Shown: piece by piece, positions 1 to 8,243 of the stretch
Numbering within the stretch: position 1 is the stretch's first letter
Layout of the letters: each line of letters begins with the position of its first letter
IMG/VR virus record: IMGVR_UViG_3300027231_000029
Span: 1 to 20,413 of that record
Reading direction: 5' to 3' (one strand)
DNA length: 20,413 bases
Origin: a virus
The notes under the pieces: generated by a model
Databases searched by the model: none
What the model saw: the letters and a program-made list of their open reading frames with translations, nothing else
Told to the model about the DNA's origin: nothing
Program-made: the position numbers and the translations under genes

Positions 1-911
1 GCTGTTACCGCTGCGAAGTTGTAACCGTTTTTAGTGATGGTTAAACGAAGCACATCAGCAACCGTTTGCGAAGCAAAGTTGATTTGATACGTTCCATCAG
101 GACTTTCAGCAATAGATGTAATAGTTACCGAAGCACTATCAGTTACATTGTAAAGAGCCATATCACCAGCAACCAAGCCTTCAACTAATACAGGGTTCAA
201 GAATGAACCGTATTGTGTTTTCAAAGTAGCTTTGAATGATGTTTGACCGATTGCAGAATATGTTGAAGTAACATCTAACAAGCCGTTTAACAAGCTAATA
301 TCTGTGCTCATTTCGTCTGCTTCCAATGTACGAAGTCTCTCATCTTGTACATCTAAATGCCAATCAAAAGCTAAGTCAATTTTTTGAGTCGTTGCACCTG
401 AGCCAGTCTTGATTAATTTAGCAGAAATTGAACCGTTGTCGATTCTAATTGGCGCCAAGTAACCATCATTAATCATTTCACCTACCAATTGCTTTGATTT
501 AGTAATACCAAACAATCCCGAAACTTTACATTTCTTATCGTTTATCTTACCAACCATTTGAGGAGAAACAGCACCAGCGTTATTTCCTAAAGTAGTAATC
601 ATTGTTTTAACTGAACGAATACCAACTTGTCTTTCGATTTTAGTCTTGTCATCAAAAGTTTCAAAGTCAGAATCTGCGCGCTCATCTACCATGTTCTTAA
701 CGAACGGCAATGGGTACCAGCGTAAAGTTTCATCAGCGTTATTTACCAATGCGGTAAAATAAGCTAAGTTAAATGTATCTGTCAAATCAATTTCATTGAT
801 AGTACCATCTTCTTTAAAGTATGAAACCTCAATGAATTTCTCTACCACTTCCATGATAGGGGTACAGCCAAACCCTGTATTTGCGACTGTAAGACTGCAA
901 CAATTTGCCAT
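1..911 (-). CDS. Phage structural protein, probable tail protein (3' end outside window)
   Basis: An open frame of 303 codons starts at ATG 911 and runs off the left edge without a stop, so the C-terminus is missing. The start is preceded by an A/T-rich leader and a promoter-like sequence. The product begins MANCCSLTV, has no signal peptide or membrane segment, and is rich in Thr, Val, Ser and Gly. The last visible 80 residues look like an all-beta domain. It lies last in a block of capsid and connector genes, where tail tube or tail sheath genes usually sit, so a major tail protein is the best inference. I recognise no family motif. Confidence 0.6.
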   Translation of the reverse strand, partial: MANCCSLTVANTGFGCTPIMEVVEKFIEVSYFKEDGTINEIDLTDTFNLAYFTALVNNADETLRWYPLPFVKNMVDERADSDFETFDDKTKIERQVGIRSVKTMITTLGNNAGAVSPQMVGKINDKKCKVSGLFGITKSKQLVGEMINDGYLAPIRIDNGSISAKLIKTGSGATTQKIDLAFDWHLDVQDERLRTLEADEMSTDISLLNGLLDVTSTYSAIGQTSFKATLKTQYGSFLNPVLVEGLVAGDMALYNVTDSASVTITSIAESPDGTYQINFASQTVADVLRLTITKNGYNFAAVT

Positions 912-943
912 AATTTTTAATTTTAAAAGTTATTATTATTCAT

Positions 944-971
944 CAAATTTAATTCAATTTATAATTGCCAA
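944..971 (-). promoter_or_regulatory. Candidate Bacteroidota promoter for the tail gene
   Basis: On the minus strand TTG (971-969) is followed after 17 bases by TAAATTTG (951-944), matching the TTG-N17-23-TAnnTTTG form known for Bacteroidota primary sigma factors. The expected transcript start is about 25-30 bases before the ATG at 911, in a gap between two genes. The region is very AT-rich, so a chance match is possible. Confidence 0.4.
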
Positions 972-980
972 TTTTTTTTG

Positions 981-1679
981 TTAGCAATACCCACCGCAAT
1001 CGGTCGGCTTTCTTAATTCAAGCGAAATACGCAACTCAACACCGCTTAATTTATCCTCAAACAATGTACTTTCAAAGCCTTTGTTATTCACGTAAACACC
1101 AAAGCGAGAAAGGTTAGTTAGTTCGTATTCTCTTATCTGTTGCACTCTCACTTGTTTGTTAAGCGTATCAATGAAGTGTTGTACCAATCTTTGCATAGGC
1201 TTGATGCTATTCGTGTAAAAGTCATCAACTTCCCACGCTTCAAAGTTAGCGTGAGTTAAAAAGAACAAACGCAAATCACTCACGCGCTCGAACTCATCAA
1301 CATCTTCATTGAACCTTTCGCTAAATATTTCAAGCAAATAGACAAGCGGTGTTTTCTGTGTATCGAACTGGCGCTTAGTTAAAGTGATGTTTGTTTCTTT
1401 AACCGTACCGTGAAAGAAGTAAACCGTTGGCAACGTGAATGAAGTTACAACTATTGCAGCGCTACCACTTAGAGTAATCACACAGCCCGAAATCGAACTT
1501 ACGGTATAATCATTATTCCCTATCGATAGCACAATGCTTGGTTGAATCCATTTAACATCATCAACGGTAATGGTGTAAACGCCCGCGCTTGGGTTACTTG
1601 TTGCCGTAATTGTTACGGTCTTATTCACCGCAGTTAGTACGCTATTCAAGTAATCTATTATATCTGTTTTGTACATCAT
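981..1679 (-). CDS. Probable head-tail connector or tail-completion protein
   Basis: This 232-residue protein has no recognised motif. Residues 1-100 look beta-rich. The rest is mixed, with a possible helical stretch around the LQRLVQHFIDTLNKQ-like segment, and it ends in a short tail with two Cys (DCGGYC). The ATG at 1679 overlaps the stop of the previous gene as ATGA, so the two are translationally coupled. Its place after the capsid gene and a DUF6712-like gene, and before the tail gene, is where neck and tail-terminator proteins are encoded. The function is inferred from position only. Confidence 0.55.
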   Translation of the reverse strand: MMYKTDIIDYLNSVLTAVNKTVTITATSNPSAGVYTITVDDVKWIQPSIVLSIGNNDYTVSSISGCVITLSGSAAIVVTSFTLPTVYFFHGTVKETNITLTKRQFDTQKTPLVYLLEIFSERFNEDVDEFERVSDLRLFFLTHANFEAWEVDDFYTNSIKPMQRLVQHFIDTLNKQVRVQQIREYELTNLSRFGVYVNNKGFESTLFEDKLSGVELRISLELRKPTDCGGYC

Positions 1680-2239
1680 AATATTGCGCTGTATTTAGGT
1701 TGTAATTGCAAGCCATCGTACTCAGGATATGTTGCCGCGTTTACGTGAATATAGTATTGAACCGCCTCCCAATCGGATATGATTCCATTGTGTCTAATCT
1801 CGCCCATACGCGCTGCATTCTCTCCCGTCATTACTATACCTACATCGGCTAAAGACTTAGCAACACCGCTCTGTGAATGATGCGCCTGAGTACCTTGTAC
1901 GTATAAGCAATAAATAATGCCTTTTAATATTTCTTTCATTCCTCTGCTCTCGAATATTCTGCCCTCTGTGTAATACTCTTGCAATAGACTAACACCGTTA
2001 TTTAAGCCACTTACTTGAATTGCCAATGGATTAAAAACATTAACGTATCTTGCACCAACTGGCACGTTATTTACTACCGTTGCAATGAATAGGTCGCCAA
2101 GCGTTAAGCCTAACAATTTGCGGATATATGTTTTTTCAAACTCATCAATATAGGCTTGTAATATTGGAGTCGTGTATGTTGTTTGAGCGATGTAATAAAG
2201 CCCAGTGAAGTCTGTTGTTTTAACTAATATTGATGCCAT
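1676..2239 (-). CDS. Head-tail connector-like protein (DUF6712-like)
   Basis: This 187-residue protein starts MASILVKTTDF. Its mainly helical N-terminal half (YIDEFEKTYIRKLLG) is characteristic of a family of Bacteroidota phage proteins annotated as DUF6712, thought to be adaptors like HK97 gp6. It would form a ring under the portal joining head and tail. It is the first gene after a strong intrinsic terminator and is coupled by ATGA to the next gene. The family name is from memory of sequence style and needs a profile search; the structural role is supported by gene order. Confidence 0.55.
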   Translation of the reverse strand: MASILVKTTDFTGLYYIAQTTYTTPILQAYIDEFEKTYIRKLLGLTLGDLFIATVVNNVPVGARYVNVFNPLAIQVSGLNNGVSLLQEYYTEGRIFESRGMKEILKGIIYCLYVQGTQAHHSQSGVAKSLADVGIVMTGENAARMGEIRHNGIISDWEAVQYYIHVNAATYPEYDGLQLQPKYSAIL

Positions 2240-2257
2240 AATTATAAATTTATCTTT

Positions 2258-2288
2258 AAAAAAAAGGTGGGTTTTTTACCGCCCACCT
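2258..2288 (-). terminator. Intrinsic terminator after the 59-residue gene
   Basis: The minus strand reads AGGTGGG, a 10-base loop, CCCACCT, then a run of T (eight A on the plus strand at 2258-2265). The 7-bp G/C-rich stem with an immediate U-tract is a textbook Rho-independent terminator. It lies between 2319-2498 and the connector genes. Confidence 0.85.
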
Positions 2289-2318
2289 CCAAACAAAACA
2301 AACAAACAAAAGTTTTTT

Positions 2319-2498
2319 TTAGATTATTTCAGCAATACCTTTCGCTACTAACAACGAAGCAATATCACCGCTTTCTTTATACACCTCACCTTTTTTAAGG
2401 TGTTGAGTATCTTTGATTATTTTAATTGACACGTCGCCAACAATAGCAGCAACTTCTGCAACTTCGATAACCTCTACTTCTTTTACTTTCTTAGCCAT
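2319..2498 (-). CDS. Small protein encoded just after the capsid gene
   Basis: An ATG at 2498 opens 59 codons ending in TAA at 2321-2319. The product starts MAKKVKEVEV, has a Val/Glu-rich N-terminus, and ends in a compact domain with the motif HLKKGEVYKESGDIASLL followed by VAKGIAEII. This resembles small Lys/Val-rich proteins often found beside phage capsid genes, possibly a beta-barrel-like fold. The gene stands alone between two intrinsic terminators, which suggests separate dosage control. Its function is unknown; a capsid accessory role is a positional guess. Confidence 0.7.
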   Translation of the reverse strand: MAKKVKEVEVIEVAEVAAIVGDVSIKIIKDTQHLKKGEVYKESGDIASLLVAKGIAEII

Positions 2499-2519
2499 TT
2501 TTTATAGTTTTAAAATTAA

Positions 2520-2547
2520 AGGGTGAGGTGTTTTAATTCCTCACCCT
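2520..2547 (-). terminator. Intrinsic terminator after the major capsid gene
   Basis: The minus strand carries AGGGTGAGG, a 10-base AT loop and CCTCACCCT, a perfect 9-bp stem, followed by TTTAATTTT. It starts only a few bases beyond the capsid stop codon. The T-tract is interrupted by AA, so read-through is likely. Confidence 0.75.
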
Positions 2548-2552
2548 ATTAA

Positions 2553-3785
2553 CTATGCGTTTAACGCTGTTTTCGCAGTTGCGAATGAACCAGTAACCAA
2601 AGATAGAACTCTGTTAGACGGCACGTAGCAAACCAATCTCATTTCCGCAAGGATAGTGATTAAGTTTTTAGTGAAATCATCATTCTCATGACCCATTGAG
2701 ATAGTAGCATCTTGTCTCATTCTCACGTTAACTTGAGAGAAATCACCAAGTAAGAAAGTACCAGCTGTGATACCAGTGTTTTTAATAACTGGGATACCAG
2801 CGAAAGTAGTAACACCGTTGTTAACTACGAATAATGAAGGTGCAACATAACCGTTATCAGTTGCTTTAGTCAACTCCATGAATGTAGCATCTGTTGGGTG
2901 TAACACGATTGCAGAAGGTAAGTAGTTAGCAGCCTCAACTTGGTTGATTGCAGTACGCAATACATCGAAGTTGTTAGCAGCAGTTCCAAACGTACCGGCA
3001 AAAGAACCAGCAGCATAAGTAGTTGATTGAGTAATGATACCATTCAAGTTCGGAGTAGTACCGTTACCACTTAATACACCGCTATCAGCTTTCAATGCAA
3101 TAAGTTCAATTAAGTTGTTTCTGATTTCTGCTTCCATGAAAGCAACATCGTCTAACATCTCCATTGATACTTTAGTGTAAGCCGTTACTTTTTCTACTTT
3201 CGCAGATTTTTCGTTTACGTCGAAATCTTCTTGAGTCTTAGCAGCACCTTCCGCAGTCATGCCAGCAGTACCAGGATCATTGTTAGCCATCTCAGCCCAT
3301 TGAACATACATCTTGTCAGTACGACCGAAGTTAGTAAGGTCAATGATGAAAGGTCTTCTTCTCTTAGTTGTTACCAAGCCAGTTGAAAAAGAAGCTAATT
3401 GATAAGGAATTGAGTTAGTACCAACAGCATCGATGTTAGCAGTGGTCATAGTACCAGCAGCTTTAACATTCATCTGAGCGCTAAACCCTTTCTTTTTCAT
3501 GTTAGCACCGTTTTCTTTAACGATTGCTCTGTAACCGTCAACGAATAAGTCAGCAAGTGATTTGTAAGATTCTGTTTTCTCTACGGCTGCCTCATTAGCT
3601 GCTTTCAATTTAACAATCTCACCGTTCACTTCGCTTTTTAATTCTTCTTTAGCTGCTTTAACTGCCTCTAATTCGGCTTTTAAACTTGCTACTTCGTTTA
3701 ATGATTCGGCTTTCACCGCATCAAGTTTTTTACCAACTTCAATGTTGATTGCGTCAACTAACGCTTTTTGGTCTTGTGCTTCCAT
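2553..3785 (-). CDS. Major capsid protein, HK97 fold
   Basis: At 410 residues this has the usual length for an HK97-type capsid precursor. Residues 1-75 form a charged Ala/Glu/Lys coiled coil typical of the scaffolding delta domain. Residues 95-110 (MKKKGFSAQ region) are a plausible cleavage zone. Residues from about 115 onward show the family pattern: a conserved SIPYQ segment, an E-loop-like region with TAEGAAKTQ and a spine-helix region with LSGNGTTPNLNGI. It would be cut by the protease encoded directly upstream, only 3 bases away, and assembles the icosahedral head. A strong terminator follows. Assignment by motif style and gene order is firm; the exact cleavage site is not. Confidence 0.93.
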   Translation of the reverse strand: MEAQDQKALVDAINIEVGKKLDAVKAESLNEVASLKAELEAVKAAKEELKSEVNGEIVKLKAANEAAVEKTESYKSLADLFVDGYRAIVKENGANMKKKGFSAQMNVKAAGTMTTANIDAVGTNSIPYQLASFSTGLVTTKRRRPFIIDLTNFGRTDKMYVQWAEMANNDPGTAGMTAEGAAKTQEDFDVNEKSAKVEKVTAYTKVSMEMLDDVAFMEAEIRNNLIELIALKADSGVLSGNGTTPNLNGIITQSTTYAAGSFAGTFGTAANNFDVLRTAINQVEAANYLPSAIVLHPTDATFMELTKATDNGYVAPSLFVVNNGVTTFAGIPVIKNTGITAGTFLLGDFSQVNVRMRQDATISMGHENDDFTKNLITILAEMRLVCYVPSNRVLSLVTGSFATAKTALNA

Positions 3786-3788
3786 TTT

Positions 3789-4658
3789 TTAGAAATTTAG
3801 ATTTTTAATGATTTGATTTACGTCGAATTTTGGCTTTATCGGTTCGCTTGATTTTGCTTCGCTCGGCACTTTTGCAAGTGTGGGCTTATCAAAGGTTTCA
3901 GCTACTTCAATCTCTTTTAACACTTGTTTAATCTGCTTTATTTGCAGTTCAAGTGTGTGCATCATATCATCAGATTGAGAGCCGTTTTTAACGGTGTGCA
4001 TCAACTGATTTAATTTGCTGTCTAATGCTAATGTTATTGATTCTTTGTTGCCGCTCTTAACGCCTAAGAATGGAGTTAAAGAGTTTGCACCGAAGGCAAC
4101 AGTTGAACCTTCGAAAAGGTTTATTTCTTTTACTAAGTATAAGTACCCGAACTTCTCCGCTTCTTGTGGGTTTACCAGCTTGCTCAATACTTCATTCCAC
4201 GCAACGGGGCTTTTCTCTGCCTCTATTAAAGAGAGTTGATTGTACTTAAAGCCGATTGAATGATTGTCGTATATGCCCTCTTTATAATTGATAAGAGTAT
4301 CATTCCCAAGTGTTGTATTGGCAATCTTAGATTCAAAATAAATACCAGTAATTCCATTCTTAGTTGTTTCTTCCAGCACTTGCAACTTACCTACTAAGGT
4401 CGTCAGGTCGTGGTTCAATGCGTGTTTAATCTTTGCTACTGCTGTGCTATTCACACCGCGCTCTTCGATTGACTTCTTAGCCGAACCCATTATTAACACA
4501 TCCTTATCTGAATCAAAGAAGTTGTAAGAATTGAAAAAGCCCGTAACGATACGGGACGATGTGCTAACATCTAAAATATTAGCATCAGCACTTTTAACTG
4601 AGTAATGAGCCGACTTCTTATCGACTTCACTTAGTATATTTTTTTTCGCTTCTTCCAT
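3789..4658 (-). CDS. Prohead maturation protease, HK97 family (S78-type serine protease)
   Basis: This 289-residue protein has the caudoviral prohead protease domain in residues 35-190: VTGFFNSYNFFDSDKD, then ALNHD with candidate catalytic His83, then a stretch ending DNHSIGF with candidate nucleophile Ser134. These match the His and Ser positions of HK97 gp4-type proteases. The C-terminal third is Lys/Glu-rich and probably a scaffold or self-cleaved tail. It lies between portal and capsid, the canonical order, and removes the capsid delta domain during maturation. The start is the ATG at 4658 after a very A-rich leader. Confidence 0.9.
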   Translation of the reverse strand: MEEAKKNILSEVDKKSAHYSVKSADANILDVSTSSRIVTGFFNSYNFFDSDKDVLIMGSAKKSIEERGVNSTAVAKIKHALNHDLTTLVGKLQVLEETTKNGITGIYFESKIANTTLGNDTLINYKEGIYDNHSIGFKYNQLSLIEAEKSPVAWNEVLSKLVNPQEAEKFGYLYLVKEINLFEGSTVAFGANSLTPFLGVKSGNKESITLALDSKLNQLMHTVKNGSQSDDMMHTLELQIKQIKQVLKEIEVAETFDKPTLAKVPSEAKSSEPIKPKFDVNQIIKNLNF

Positions 4659-4703
4659 TTCTTTTCAAAAATAAATACAAAAACTATTCGCAATTTTTTT
4701 TCT

Positions 4704-5966
4704 TTAATTGATATGATGGTTTGCTTCCTCTACACCTCGCTTCATTACATCGCTTAATATGTTCACCGCAACATCACGACTTATCTCTCCATTTAACACC
4801 GCTCTATTCAAAGTGATTATCGTATTTACATTGATGCTGTTTTTTTCTGCTTCTGTTTTTTCGGATTGTTCTTCTTTTTGTTTGTCCTCTTGCAACACTG
4901 GCAAATATGAATAGTCAGCAACTAAGTACAACCCTTGTTTCTCTAAACCGAATGCAGCGTTTAAGATGCTCATAAAGTCATCGGCTTGCGGTTGTATTGT
5001 ATTCTGATAAGTTGATTTAACACCGTTGTTTTTATTCTCGAATGTTGCGCCCTTTGTGCTTGGGAATATATCGCGGTCAGCACCGTAAGCAGCGCATATT
5101 GTTTGAAAATCGCTCTCTATGCACTCCAATAGCATCAGGTCTTTAATCGGAAAAGTCATCGGCTGCCACTTCAAAGAACTATTGGTGATGATTTTACGCT
5201 TCTGCCCGTCAAATATGCCGTAGCTTTTACTCATTTCACGTTCTATTCTATCGCGTTCCTCTTTGCCTAAAGGTATGGCGCCTCCATCGGCTTGGCTTTC
5301 ATTGCTTAATATACCTTCTGCACCACGTTCAACTATTAACACATTTTCACTTTTAAGCGCACCAATGATATTCGATAAAGGCAACTGCAAAGAATCAATC
5401 TTACTTTGTGATGTTATAAGGTTACCGCCAACTCCCTCATTCTTATATATCATATCGGAAGGCTGCACATTAAAGTAAGTGCCTTGATCATATACCTTAT
5501 AAGACTTAATAATTCCATCGACCGTTGTTTGATTGTATAGCTTACCCGTTGGAATAACCTCAACATCGCTTGGTAGTAAGTTCCACATTAACGAAGGTAA
5601 CGCGCTTGGTAGTCCTTTAATCTCGTATATGAAGGCATTGCCAAACACAGATTTAAAAACATAGTATTCAAATAAAAACTCCTCGCGCGTTCGCAAAGGG
5701 TTAGGTCTATTCAATAGGTTTAATACCTCATGCTCTTTAATCTCCTCACCAGTCTTTTTATCGTATAGCTTTATATCCATGTTCTTAAACATATCGGCTA
5801 ACTGGTTGATTACAGATTGAAGATGAGGAATAGTGTTATAAATTCTTAGTTTATTTTCCGTATCAATAAGAATGGGGTTCTTACGGTCGTATATTGAGGT
5901 CGAGTACATACCGTTGAAGGTGCTAAGCCCGAACATGCGAGCCACTAAATTAGATACATAACTCAT
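4704..5966 (-). CDS. Portal protein, HK97 family
   Basis: This 420-residue protein, the normal size for the HK97 portal family, starts MSYVSNLVARMFG. It contains the typical run INQLADMFKNMDIKLYDK followed by a segment of the LLNRPNPLRTREEFLFEYY type. Further on it has a wing/stem region with KEERDRIEREMSKSYG and the crown-side PMTFPIKDLMLLE. It forms the dodecameric ring at the packaging vertex through which DNA enters and leaves and to which the terminase docks. The C-terminus is Lys/Glu-rich. Position between terminase and protease agrees with the assignment. Confidence 0.92.
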   Translation of the reverse strand: MSYVSNLVARMFGLSTFNGMYSTSIYDRKNPILIDTENKLRIYNTIPHLQSVINQLADMFKNMDIKLYDKKTGEEIKEHEVLNLLNRPNPLRTREEFLFEYYVFKSVFGNAFIYEIKGLPSALPSLMWNLLPSDVEVIPTGKLYNQTTVDGIIKSYKVYDQGTYFNVQPSDMIYKNEGVGGNLITSQSKIDSLQLPLSNIIGALKSENVLIVERGAEGILSNESQADGGAIPLGKEERDRIEREMSKSYGIFDGQKRKIITNSSLKWQPMTFPIKDLMLLECIESDFQTICAAYGADRDIFPSTKGATFENKNNGVKSTYQNTIQPQADDFMSILNAAFGLEKQGLYLVADYSYLPVLQEDKQKEEQSEKTEAEKNSINVNTIITLNRAVLNGEISRDVAVNILSDVMKRGVEEANHHIN

Positions 5967-6015
5967 TTGAATAATTTTTTTTAAAATTAATTATAAAAGT
6001 AATCGGTAATTTTTT

Positions 6016-7257
6016 TTATTCAAAGATGTGCGGCAGTAAGGCTTGTATGAAGTTCGCCAGTCCAGCCATCGCATCGGGTGCATCGTCGTGCTTACTCTTA
6101 CCGTCCTTCTTATACTCGTATATTTGCTGCATCATTGCTCTGTATTCATCTGTTTGCTTCTCAGGGTGAACGTACACGAACTTATTCTTTATGATGTGGT
6201 AAGCCATCAATATTCGTGTGTGCTTGTTTGCGGTGTTCTTAATGCTCAATACCTTATCCTCTTGCACCGATTGACGAAGTAAGCGAATGAAACCGCTTCC
6301 TTGATTGTTTGCTTCAATACGGGTGTAGTCTGCATTCAACTCTTTTATCTTAGCTGCAACCATTGGACAAGTTATATCTATTGTGTCCTGAGTGAAGATA
6401 GCATCGGTAATGTATATTTGATTGCCGTATATCTTAGCAAATACAGCGCATAGGTAGTCGCTACCTTCGTCTGCTATATCAACGTACCCTAATACGCTTT
6501 CGGGCAAACCTTCGGGCAACTTATCAAAGTAATTAAAGTCTGTGCGCTTGAATAATGAGCCGTTCAAATCCACCTCCCAATTACCGTTCACAAATACATC
6601 GTATTCGTGCGCTGGCATATTTGCCCTAAGTGATTCAACGTAATCTTTTGGAATATGTGGGTTATCACTAATCTTTGCAGGAATATAAGCCCACGTTGGC
6701 GGTAGTGTGTTGTCCTTCCATTTATCGTATATCCTTGACTTAACCCAACCGCCTGATGGGTTACACGTTGCTAAGATTTGAATAGGGCAGTTAGGTGAAC
6801 CCGTCCAGCTTCCACTTCTCTCGATTACTTTGTTTAATGTTGCTTCTTGCAGTTCGTTAATCTCATCTAAGCCAGCGCCATTTATCTCAAGCCCTCTAAA
6901 CCTATTTAGTTCTTTGTCTGTGTCGAATGATTCAGCTAAGAATATTATTTGGCTTCCATTGGTAAATGTAACCGTCATCGTCTGCTGATTGAACTCCTTA
7001 ACGTATTGCTGAAAGCCGTCATCAAGCAATCTTTGAAAGGTTACTAATATAGTTCTACGAAGTGTTGGTAATGATTCACGTACCACTAACCACCTACTTT
7101 TATCGTACTTGAAACAATTAGAAAGTAAGCAAAGCAGCAGCCAATAAGATTTGCCGCCTCGAATAGCACCCCCGTAAAGTGTAAAGGTCTTGGTATCAGC
7201 TACTCTCTTCGCTTCAATCTGTTTGTTAAACGGTATTATCCTTATCGCTTCCGCCAT
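6016..7257 (-). CDS. terL: Terminase large subunit (packaging ATPase and nuclease)
   Basis: This is a 413-residue packaging motor. The N-terminal ATPase has a Walker A GGAIRGGKS at residues 29-37, a Walker B ending GLDE with Glu132, and a coupling-like ATCNPSGG at 163-170. The C-terminal RNase H-like nuclease has GYVDIADEGSD with Asp260, IEANNQG with Glu315, and HDDAPDAM with Asp391, Asp392 and Asp395. I chose ATG 7257 rather than the TTG three codons upstream. It overlaps the small subunit gene by 32 bases in another frame. All active-site residues are present, so the enzyme looks intact. Confidence 0.95.
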   Translation of the reverse strand: MAEAIRIIPFNKQIEAKRVADTKTFTLYGGAIRGGKSYWLLLCLLSNCFKYDKSRWLVVRESLPTLRRTILVTFQRLLDDGFQQYVKEFNQQTMTVTFTNGSQIIFLAESFDTDKELNRFRGLEINGAGLDEINELQEATLNKVIERSGSWTGSPNCPIQILATCNPSGGWVKSRIYDKWKDNTLPPTWAYIPAKISDNPHIPKDYVESLRANMPAHEYDVFVNGNWEVDLNGSLFKRTDFNYFDKLPEGLPESVLGYVDIADEGSDYLCAVFAKIYGNQIYITDAIFTQDTIDITCPMVAAKIKELNADYTRIEANNQGSGFIRLLRQSVQEDKVLSIKNTANKHTRILMAYHIIKNKFVYVHPEKQTDEYRAMMQQIYEYKKDGKSKHDDAPDAMAGLANFIQALLPHIFE

Positions 7258-7531
7258 TCCAATCAATAATTATAGGCTTCTCGTTTAGTTCTTTGCCGTT
7301 GCTGGTAACGTCTGTTTTCTTAGGAATGAAGTAAGGCATCAATGCGGCTAGGTACTTTAAGAACGCGGCTTTATCTTCTTTGTAAACCTCATTTAATGCT
7401 TCCTGCACTTTAGGTACTTGACCTTCCATTATTTCCATGAATAAGGCTTTAGCATCAGCGGTAACTTTACCCTCTGCGCCTTTAGGTCTTCCGCCTTCTC
7501 CCTTTTTCCATGATGTACTAGTCTTGCCCAT
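7226..7531 (-). CDS. Probable terminase small subunit
   Basis: This 101-residue protein begins with a Gly/Lys-rich segment (WKKGEGGRPKGAEGK) seen in many phage small terminases and in the DUF5681-type family. A helical region at about 25-75 follows, then an acidic, polar tail. It would bind the packaging site in phage DNA and hand it to the large subunit, whose gene it overlaps by 32 bases. There is no clear HTH by eye, so assignment relies on the N-terminal motif and the immediate neighbour. The ATG at 7531 overlaps the end of a 49-residue gene. Confidence 0.7.
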   Translation of the reverse strand: MGKTSTSWKKGEGGRPKGAEGKVTADAKALFMEIMEGQVPKVQEALNEVYKEDKAAFLKYLAALMPYFIPKKTDVTSNGKELNEKPIIIDWNGGSDKDNTV

Positions 7532-7667
7532 AATTGCCCTTTTTTAAGGCTGCCTTCTTATACTTATAACAAAGCATCTCACTTTCACTATTTTGCCTCC
7601 TCTCAACTTCCTTCAATGCCTCTTTAATTATCTTACTGTAATACTGCTTAATCTTCTTGTCGCTCAT
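7518..7667 (-). CDS. Small basic protein before the terminase genes
   Basis: A 49-residue frame begins MSDKKIKQYYSKI and ends NYGQD. It is rich in Lys and Glu and predicted helical, without membrane segment or known motif. The start is well supported: the stop of the lipoprotein gene and this ATG overlap as TAATG, and the gene's last 14 bases overlap the small terminase start. It could be a DNA-binding accessory to packaging, but that is only a positional guess. Confidence 0.65.
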   Translation of the reverse strand: MSDKKIKQYYSKIIKEALKEVERRQNSESEMLCYKYKKAALKKGNYGQD

Positions 7668-8077
7668 TACTTACGCTTATAATGTTTTCGCTTAGTGTCC
7701 TTACTACTTGGATTAACTCTTACTAAAGTTAATTCATTTTTCGATACCGTAAAAGTATAAGATTGACTTCCCCAGCTTATTACATCATTATCGATAGTGC
7801 AAGCCGCAGTTATTGAACTAACGCCCTGTGATACTCTCGGCATGAAGCTAAACGATTCTTGTTGATTCTTAACTTGTCCTTGCTCAATTACTAAATAGAA
7901 CTTAAACAATACTGTATCTTGCCATTTCATTTTATCGGGACTGCTAAGGCTATCCAGCAACCAACTACCGTATAGGTCTGTATTAACTGGATTTGATACT
8001 GGCGTGGTTTCTTCTTTTGGCTTGGTGCAAGATGCGATTACTATAACCGCAAATAATGCTAAGATTGATTGTTTCAT
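7667..8077 (-). CDS. Phage-encoded lipoprotein with a lipocalin-like body
   Basis: This 136-residue protein has a short signal peptide (MKQSILALFAVIV) ending in the lipobox IASC with Cys17, followed by a Lys/Glu/Thr/Pro linker. The mature part (about 35-120) has the pattern YGSWLLDSL and alternating beta strands, seen in Bacteroidota lipocalin-like lipoproteins. The C-terminus is very basic (KDTKRKHYKRK). It should be exported and lipidated in the infected cell. No Asp follows Cys17, so outer-membrane sorting is possible. It follows a small membrane protein gene. Candidate roles are superinfection exclusion or envelope modification; neither is shown. Confidence 0.75.
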   Translation of the reverse strand: MKQSILALFAVIVIASCTKPKEETTPVSNPVNTDLYGSWLLDSLSSPDKMKWQDTVLFKFYLVIEQGQVKNQQESFSFMPRVSQGVSSITAACTIDNDVISWGSQSYTFTVSKNELTLVRVNPSSKDTKRKHYKRK

Positions 8078-8096
8078 ATTGATTGATTTTGTTTGT

Positions 8097-8243
8097 TTAC
8101 TTGTTTAACATAAAGTAGCAAGCTATAAGCGAATAAACGCTAAACGCTATTGCAAAGCTGGCGAAGTAGGTTAGTGCTGCAAATGAGCCAATCACCCAAA
8201 CTATTAATATTCCTTTTACGATTGCTTTTAATTTCCTATTCAT
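8097..8243 (-). CDS. 48-residue membrane protein
   Basis: The frame starts MNRKLKAIVKG and is almost entirely hydrophobic from residue 11 to 45 (ILIVWVIGSFAALTYFASF, then AIAFSVYSLIACYFM), long enough for two short membrane passes with a basic N-terminus inside the cell. The ATG overlaps the stop of the upstream gene as ATGA, which strongly supports the start. The lipoprotein gene follows 19 bases after the stop. Small size and two hydrophobic segments would fit a holin or an exclusion protein, but the endolysin gene is far away at the right edge. Function unknown. Confidence 0.75.
   Translation of the reverse strand: MNRKLKAIVKGILIVWVIGSFAALTYFASFAIAFSVYSLIACYFMLNK

Noticed and set aside
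2289-2312. ACAAAC-rich plus-strand stretch next to the terminator
   Set aside because: It lies on the opposite strand from all nearby genes and precedes no start codon, so it is not a leader.
4666-4693. TTG-N17-TATTTTTG match before the protease gene
   Set aside because: The box ends only 7 bases before the ATG, so the transcript would be nearly leaderless; the region is very AT-rich and chance is likely.
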